26,591 bases of DNA, taken from an uncultured Senegalimassilia sp. (GTDB lineage: Bacteria; Actinomycetota; Coriobacteriia; Coriobacteriales; Eggerthellaceae). The position numbers were made by a program, and so were the translations under genes. Position 1 is the first letter of the stretch. Each line of letters opens with the position of its first letter. The notes beneath the pieces are model-generated. The model was not told where the DNA came from, searched no databases, and saw only the letters and a list, made by a program, of their open reading frames with translations. The DNA lies in assembly GCF_934632265.1 (NCBI RefSeq), contig NZ_CAKTYH010000014.1:1-26591 (forward strand), written 5' to 3'. Shown piece by piece: positions 23,234-26,591 of the stretch.

Positions 23234-25870
23234 ATGAAAGCAAACGAATCCACATCGCATATAGGATCCACGCCCTACATGCAGAACCGCGAGCTGTCGT
23301 GGCTCACGTTCAACGAGCGCGTGCTCGACCAAGGCGCCGACGAGACCGTCCCGCTGCTCGAGCGGCTCAACTTCATCAGCATCTTCTGGTCCAACCTCCA
23401 AGAGTTCTTCATGGTGCGCGTGGGCAGCCTGACCGACCTGTCGCTTCTGAAGAAGCAGGTCCTTGACTCGAAGACGGGCATGACGCCGGCCGAGCAGCTC
23501 TCCGCCATCCACAAGCGCTGCCATGAGCTGTACCCGGTGCAGGAGCAGACCTACGCCGAGGTGCGCGAGGCCCTGGCCGCGCACGACGTGCGCCATCTGC
23601 GCCCCGCCGACCTCAACGACGAGCAGCGCGCCTTCCTGGCGGATTACACCGCCGCCAACATCATGCCGTTCCTGTCCCCGCAGATCATCAACTCGCGCCA
23701 CCCCTTCCCCCACCTGGAGAACGGGTCGCTCTACGTCATCGTGCGCCTTGACGAGGAAGTGGGTCCGAAGAAGCCCAAGAAGAAGGACAAGGCCAAGGAC
23801 GGCAAAACCGTCAAAGCCGCGAAGATCCACCCCTCCGCCGAGGAAAGCGAGAACCTGGGCGCCGAGGGCGTCACCGTTGGCATCCTGCCCATGCCGCGCC
23901 AGTGCGCGCGCGTCATCAAGCTGCCGGGCGAGGGCTTCCAGTTCATCCTGCTCGAGCACGCGGTGGAGATGACCGCCGAGCAGGTGTTCAGCATGTACAC
24001 CGTCAAACACACCAACGTCCTGTGCGTCACGCGCAACGCCGACCTGGACGCCACGGAGAACACCGACGAGTCCGACGAGGATTACCGCGAGCACATGAAG
24101 CGCATCCTGAAGAAGCGCGGCCGCCTGGCGCCGGTGCGCCTGGAGTCCGAGCGCCCGCTTTCCAGCGTGCTGCAGGAGCTTCTGCTCGACCGTCTGAACC
24201 TCAAGCCGCATCAGACCTACGTCACCAGCGTGCCGCTCGACATGAGCTGGACCTGGGGCCTTGGCAGCAACCTGCCCGAGCAGGAGCGCATGGCGCTGTC
24301 CAACTCCCCGTTCACCCCGCAGTGGCCGGCATGCCTTGACCGCAACCGCTCCATCATCGAGCAGGTCTGCGAGCGCGAAGTGCTGCTCAGCTACCCCTAC
24401 GAGTCCATGGACGCGTTCGTGCAGCTGCTGCGCGAGGCCGCTGCCGACCCCACCGTCATCTCCATCAAGATCACGCTGTACCGCCTGGCCCGCCAGTCGC
24501 ACCTGGCCGAGGCGCTCATCGCCGCCGCCGAATCGGGCAAGCAGGTCACGGCGCTGTTCGAGCTGCGCGCCCGCTTCGACGAGTCGAACAACATCGAGTG
24601 GTCGCAGCGCTTCGAGGAGGCCGGCTGCAACGTCATCTACGGCTTCCGCGATTACAAGGTGCACAGCAAGATCTGCTGCATCACGCGCCAAACCGATAAC
24701 GGCCTGCAGTACATCACGCAGCTGGGCACGGGCAACTACAACGAGAAGACAGCGAAGCTCTACACCGACCTGAGCTTCATCACCGCCGACGAGACCATCG
24801 GCCGCGACGCCACCGAATTCTTCCGCAACATGCAGCTGGAGAACGCCTCGGACAACTACGACATCCTGTCCGTGGCGCCGCTGCAGATCAAGCCCGGCAT
24901 CATCGCGAACATCGACAAGCAGATCGCCCTTGCGCGCGAAGGCAAGCCGTGCGGGCTGTTCTTCAAGACCAACAGCGTCACCGACAAGGACATCATCGTC
25001 AAGATCGCCGAGGCCAGCCAGGCCGGCGTTCCGGTCACGCTGCTCGTGCGCGGCATATCGTGCCTGGTCCCGGGCGTGCCCGGCTACACCGACAACGTCC
25101 GCGTGGTCTCCATCGTGGGCCGTCTGCTCGAGCACAGCCGCATCTACGGCTTCGGCCCGCGCGAGGACATCAAGATTTTCCTGTCCAGCGCCGACCTTAT
25201 GACGCGCAACATGGAGAAGCGCGTGGAGATCGCCTGGCCCATCCTTGATAAGGAGCTGCGCAACCAGGTGCTCGACTACATCGACACGTGCCTGCGCGAT
25301 ACGGCGAAGCTGCGCGAGCTGAAGGCCGACGGAACCTACACCAAGCTCGGCGAGCTTGCCAAGCCCGACGAGCCGAAATTCGAGTCGCAGGACTTCCTCA
25401 TCAAGGAGGCGCAGCGCGCCCGCGCGGCCGCAGCCGAGGCCAAGGCCGCGCGCAGCGCGAACTCCCGCAAGCTCATGAACGAGCAGCGCCAGGCGCAGAT
25501 GGCCGAGGCTGAAGCCAAGGTGGAGGCTGCAGCGAGAGCGGAAGCCGCCGCCGCAGAGGCTGCCCGTGAGGCCGAAGCCGCCCGCAAGGCCGCGATCGAG
25601 GCCGAGGCCGCCGCGAAGGCCGCCGAAGTGGAAGCCGCCGCGAAGCCGGCCGAGAAGCCGGCGCCGAAGCCGCAAACGGCACCCAAGCCCGCCGAGGCCA
25701 CGGCCAAGCCGCAGGCTGCGCCCAAGCCTGCCGAGCCGGCAGCCCAGCCCGTACCGGTGAAGGCGCAGGTCATCAACGAGCCCATGCAGGCGCCCAGCCA
25801 CTCCGGCATCCAGCGACGCCCCGAGAAGCCCAGCCTACTCGCCCGCGTCCTAGCGAAGTTCATCCGCTAA
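23234..25870 (+). CDS. ppk1: Polyphosphate kinase 1 with long Ala/Glu/Lys tail
   Basis: PPK1 transfers the gamma phosphate of ATP to growing polyphosphate. The protein is 878 residues; the enzyme core is about 700. Family features: RELSWLTFNERVL at about 19-31, the phospholipase-D-like core with ALFELRARFDESNNI, the phosphorylated His477 in YKVHSKI, TGNYNEKTA, His634 in LEHSRIYGF (matching Escherichia coli His592), and SSADLMTRNMEKRVE. Two additions are unusual: a Lys-rich insert (about 177-213, GPKKPKKKDKAKDGK) in the N-terminal part, and a C-terminal tail (about 715-878) with Ala/Glu/Arg coiled coil, KP/AP repeats and a terminal amphipathic helix. ATG at 23234 has GAGGGAAGGG before it and matches the family start. 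A terminator follows. Confidence 0.95.
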   Translation: MKANESTSHIGSTPYMQNRELSWLTFNERVLDQGADETVPLLERLNFISIFWSNLQEFFMVRVGSLTDLSLLKKQVLDSKTGMTPAEQLSAIHKRCHELYPVQEQTYAEVREALAAHDVRHLRPADLNDEQRAFLADYTAANIMPFLSPQIINSRHPFPHLENGSLYVIVRLDEEVGPKKPKKKDKAKDGKTVKAAKIHPSAEESENLGAEGVTVGILPMPRQCARVIKLPGEGFQFILLEHAVEMTAEQVFSMYTVKHTNVLCVTRNADLDATENTDESDEDYREHMKRILKKRGRLAPVRLESERPLSSVLQELLLDRLNLKPHQTYVTSVPLDMSWTWGLGSNLPEQERMALSNSPFTPQWPACLDRNRSIIEQVCEREVLLSYPYESMDAFVQLLREAAADPTVISIKITLYRLARQSHLAEALIAAAESGKQVTALFELRARFDESNNIEWSQRFEEAGCNVIYGFRDYKVHSKICCITRQTDNGLQYITQLGTGNYNEKTAKLYTDLSFITADETIGRDATEFFRNMQLENASDNYDILSVAPLQIKPGIIANIDKQIALAREGKPCGLFFKTNSVTDKDIIVKIAEASQAGVPVTLLVRGISCLVPGVPGYTDNVRVVSIVGRLLEHSRIYGFGPREDIKIFLSSADLMTRNMEKRVEIAWPILDKELRNQVLDYIDTCLRDTAKLRELKADGTYTKLGELAKPDEPKFESQDFLIKEAQRARAAAAEAKAARSANSRKLMNEQRQAQMAEAEAKVEAAARAEAAAAEAAREAEAARKAAIEAEAAAKAAEVEAAAKPAEKPAPKPQTAPKPAEATAKPQAAPKPAEPAAQPVPVKAQVINEPMQAPSHSGIQRRPEKPSLLARVLAKFIR

Positions 25871-25910
25871 CCCCAGAAGCCCCGCGCACCAAGAAATGGA
25901 AAGCGGTTCA

Positions 25911-25939
25911 GAAACCCCGCTCACGCGGGGTTTCTTTTT
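25911..25939 (+). terminator. Terminator after ppk1
   Basis: GAAACCCCGC / GCGGGGTTTC is a perfect 10-bp stem with loop TCAC followed by TTTTT. It starts 41 bases after the ppk1 stop. Confidence 0.95.
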
Positions 25940-26014
25940 GCCTGTGCGGGGTCCATACATGGGCGGTTGCGGCTGCTAGTCTGGAGGCTGGGCCGCCTGC
26001 GTGACCGAATAAGG

Positions 26015-26141
26015 CGATACGTCTGCGTTTAGTTGGGGTTGGTCGCGGTATAGATATCTTGCACGAGCCTGTGGCCTGGGAAAATGCGGATAGCTCTTGC
26101 GTTGCTACTTAGACATGCCCCGATTAAACGCAGACGTATCG
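26015..26141. repeat. Long near-perfect inverted repeat, no gene
   Basis: CGATACGTCTGCGTTTA (26015-26031) is perfectly inverted at 26125-26141, and the match continues inward to 24 bases with two differences (arms 26015-26038 and 26118-26141). The 79-base interior contains the palindrome AGATATCT and no supported ORF. It lies between the ppk1 terminator and the cysE terminators. It could be a miniature mobile element, a structured RNA or a protein-binding palindrome. Confidence 0.7.
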
Positions 26142-26200
26142 ATGGTTTGGCGTAACGGATGGCAAAGAAAGCGGATTCGCAAGCTCGAAAGCTCGGTTGT

Positions 26201-26328
26201 GGGCGTATCGGGGTGCAAACAAAGTAGGGCCGACCCCCAGGCGTTCGCCTTCGGGGGGGGGACGGCCGCTGAGCGTGTCGGGGCACGAACGAAGCAGGGC
26301 CGATCCCGCGCATCGCGGGGTCGGCCCT
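26201..26328. repeat. Duplicated hairpin unit with a nine-G run
   Basis: Two diverged tandem units begin GCGTATCGGGGTGCAAAC (26203) and GCGTGTCGGGGCACGAAC (26273), each followed by AAGYAGGGCCGAYCCC and a GC-rich hairpin. The first hairpin contains nine G in a row (26253-26261). The second is an intact perfect-type stem. Duplication of a terminator is the simplest reading. Confidence 0.6.
26296..26328 (-). terminator. Terminator of the serine acetyltransferase gene
   Basis: AGGGCCGATCCCGCG pairs with CGCGGGGTCGGCCCT (15 bp, one wobble or mismatch) around CAT. On the minus strand a modest T-rich tail (GCTTCGTTCG) follows. It lies 87 bases after the stop codon. Confidence 0.6.
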
Positions 26329-26414
26329 GGTGGCGTTGCTTCTTTCGTAGCCCGGCCCTTAGGCTCGAGCGGGCGCGAAGGCGCCCGACGCCCTGCGGCG
26401 CATACGTTCGCCGC

Positions 26415-26591
26415 TTAAATCTCCCAGCACTTGGCGTGGTCCTTGTTGGGCGTGCGCACGTTCACTTCCTGGTTCTTCAGGGAAACGCGGCTGCCCGCGG
26501 GCACGCTGGAGATGACGAACGCGCTGCCGGCGATGATCGAGCCCTCACCGATGACGGTCTCGCCGCCCAGCACGCTGGCGTTGCTGTAGAT
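26415..26591 (-). CDS. cysE: Serine O-acetyltransferase, C-terminal fragment (runs off window)
   Basis: The last 58 residues of a left-handed beta-helix acyltransferase are present. IYSNASVLGGETVIGEGSII shows the hexapeptide-repeat rungs, and AGSAFVISSVPAGSRVSLKNQ is the typical last turn before the C-terminal tail of serine acetyltransferases (CysE/EpsC type), which make O-acetylserine for cysteine synthesis. The tail ends DHAKCWEI before TAA. The start and catalytic residues lie beyond the right edge. Another hexapeptide acetyltransferase cannot be excluded from this fragment alone. Confidence 0.75.
   Translation of the reverse strand: MYSNASVLGGETVIGEGSIIAGSAFVISSVPAGSRVSLKNQEVNVRTPNKDHAKCWEI

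Noticed and set aside
23204..25801. Long minus-strand open frame (865 codons) opposite ppk1
   Set aside because: It is the antisense of a clear PPK1 gene; high GC at third positions removes stops on the opposite strand. No family motif or ribosome site.
1..26591. tRNA or rRNA genes
   Set aside because: No TTC-loop box or acceptor-stem pattern, and no rRNA-like sequence, was recognised on either strand by reading; a covariance search was not possible.

Overview
The window is GC-rich DNA with compact, mostly monocistronic or two-gene units. Gene content (class B sortase next to purF, very large InlB-repeat surface protein, a single-PLP-fold aminotransferase family common in Coriobacteriia and Clostridia, and GC-rich palindromes of the type GAACAGGGGACGGAGG) suggests a gut actinobacterium of class Coriobacteriia, probably Eggerthellaceae. 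That placement is inference; no rRNA or tRNA is present to confirm it.

Layout. 1-560: end of an unidentified upstream gene, a terminator, a palindromic repeat and a cluster of TGCTAAC motifs. 560-1297 (-): a shortened aminotransferase-fold protein whose PLP-binding residues have been replaced. 1708-3787 (-): an APC amino acid permease and an isochorismatase-family hydrolase in one operon, with a strong dyad upstream. 3880-4600: repeats, a gene remnant, and a 41-residue membrane peptide gene enclosed by inverted repeats. 4599-8427 (-): sortase B, purF and purM in one transcription unit; sortase and purF overlap by ATGA, and purF and purM are separated by nested palindromes. 8773-8874 (-): a 33-residue membrane peptide. 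8971-10710 (-): two-domain PPK2. 10867-20997 (-): a 3376-residue secreted, sortase-type surface protein. 21000-22020: a repeat-dense intergenic region. 22022-25870 (+): ppx and ppk1. 25871-26414: terminators and a long inverted repeat. 26415-26591 (-): 3' end of a serine acetyltransferase gene.

How the genes may work together. PPK1 makes polyphosphate from ATP, Ppx degrades it and the tandem-domain PPK2 moves phosphate between polyphosphate and nucleotides, so three polyphosphate genes lie within 17 kb, split by the giant surface-protein gene. The sortase B and the giant protein (C-terminal LGQTG, hydrophobic stretch, five arginines) are possible enzyme and substrate, but this pairing is untested. 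PurF and PurM are steps 1 and 5 of de novo purine synthesis.

Most unusual items: the giant protein's internal hydrophobic segment and His-rich hinge; the two small membrane peptides; the eroded aminotransferase; the 107-bp tandem repeat in the ppx leader; the long 26.0-26.1 kb inverted repeat; the PPK1 tail; and at least three families of dispersed palindromes.
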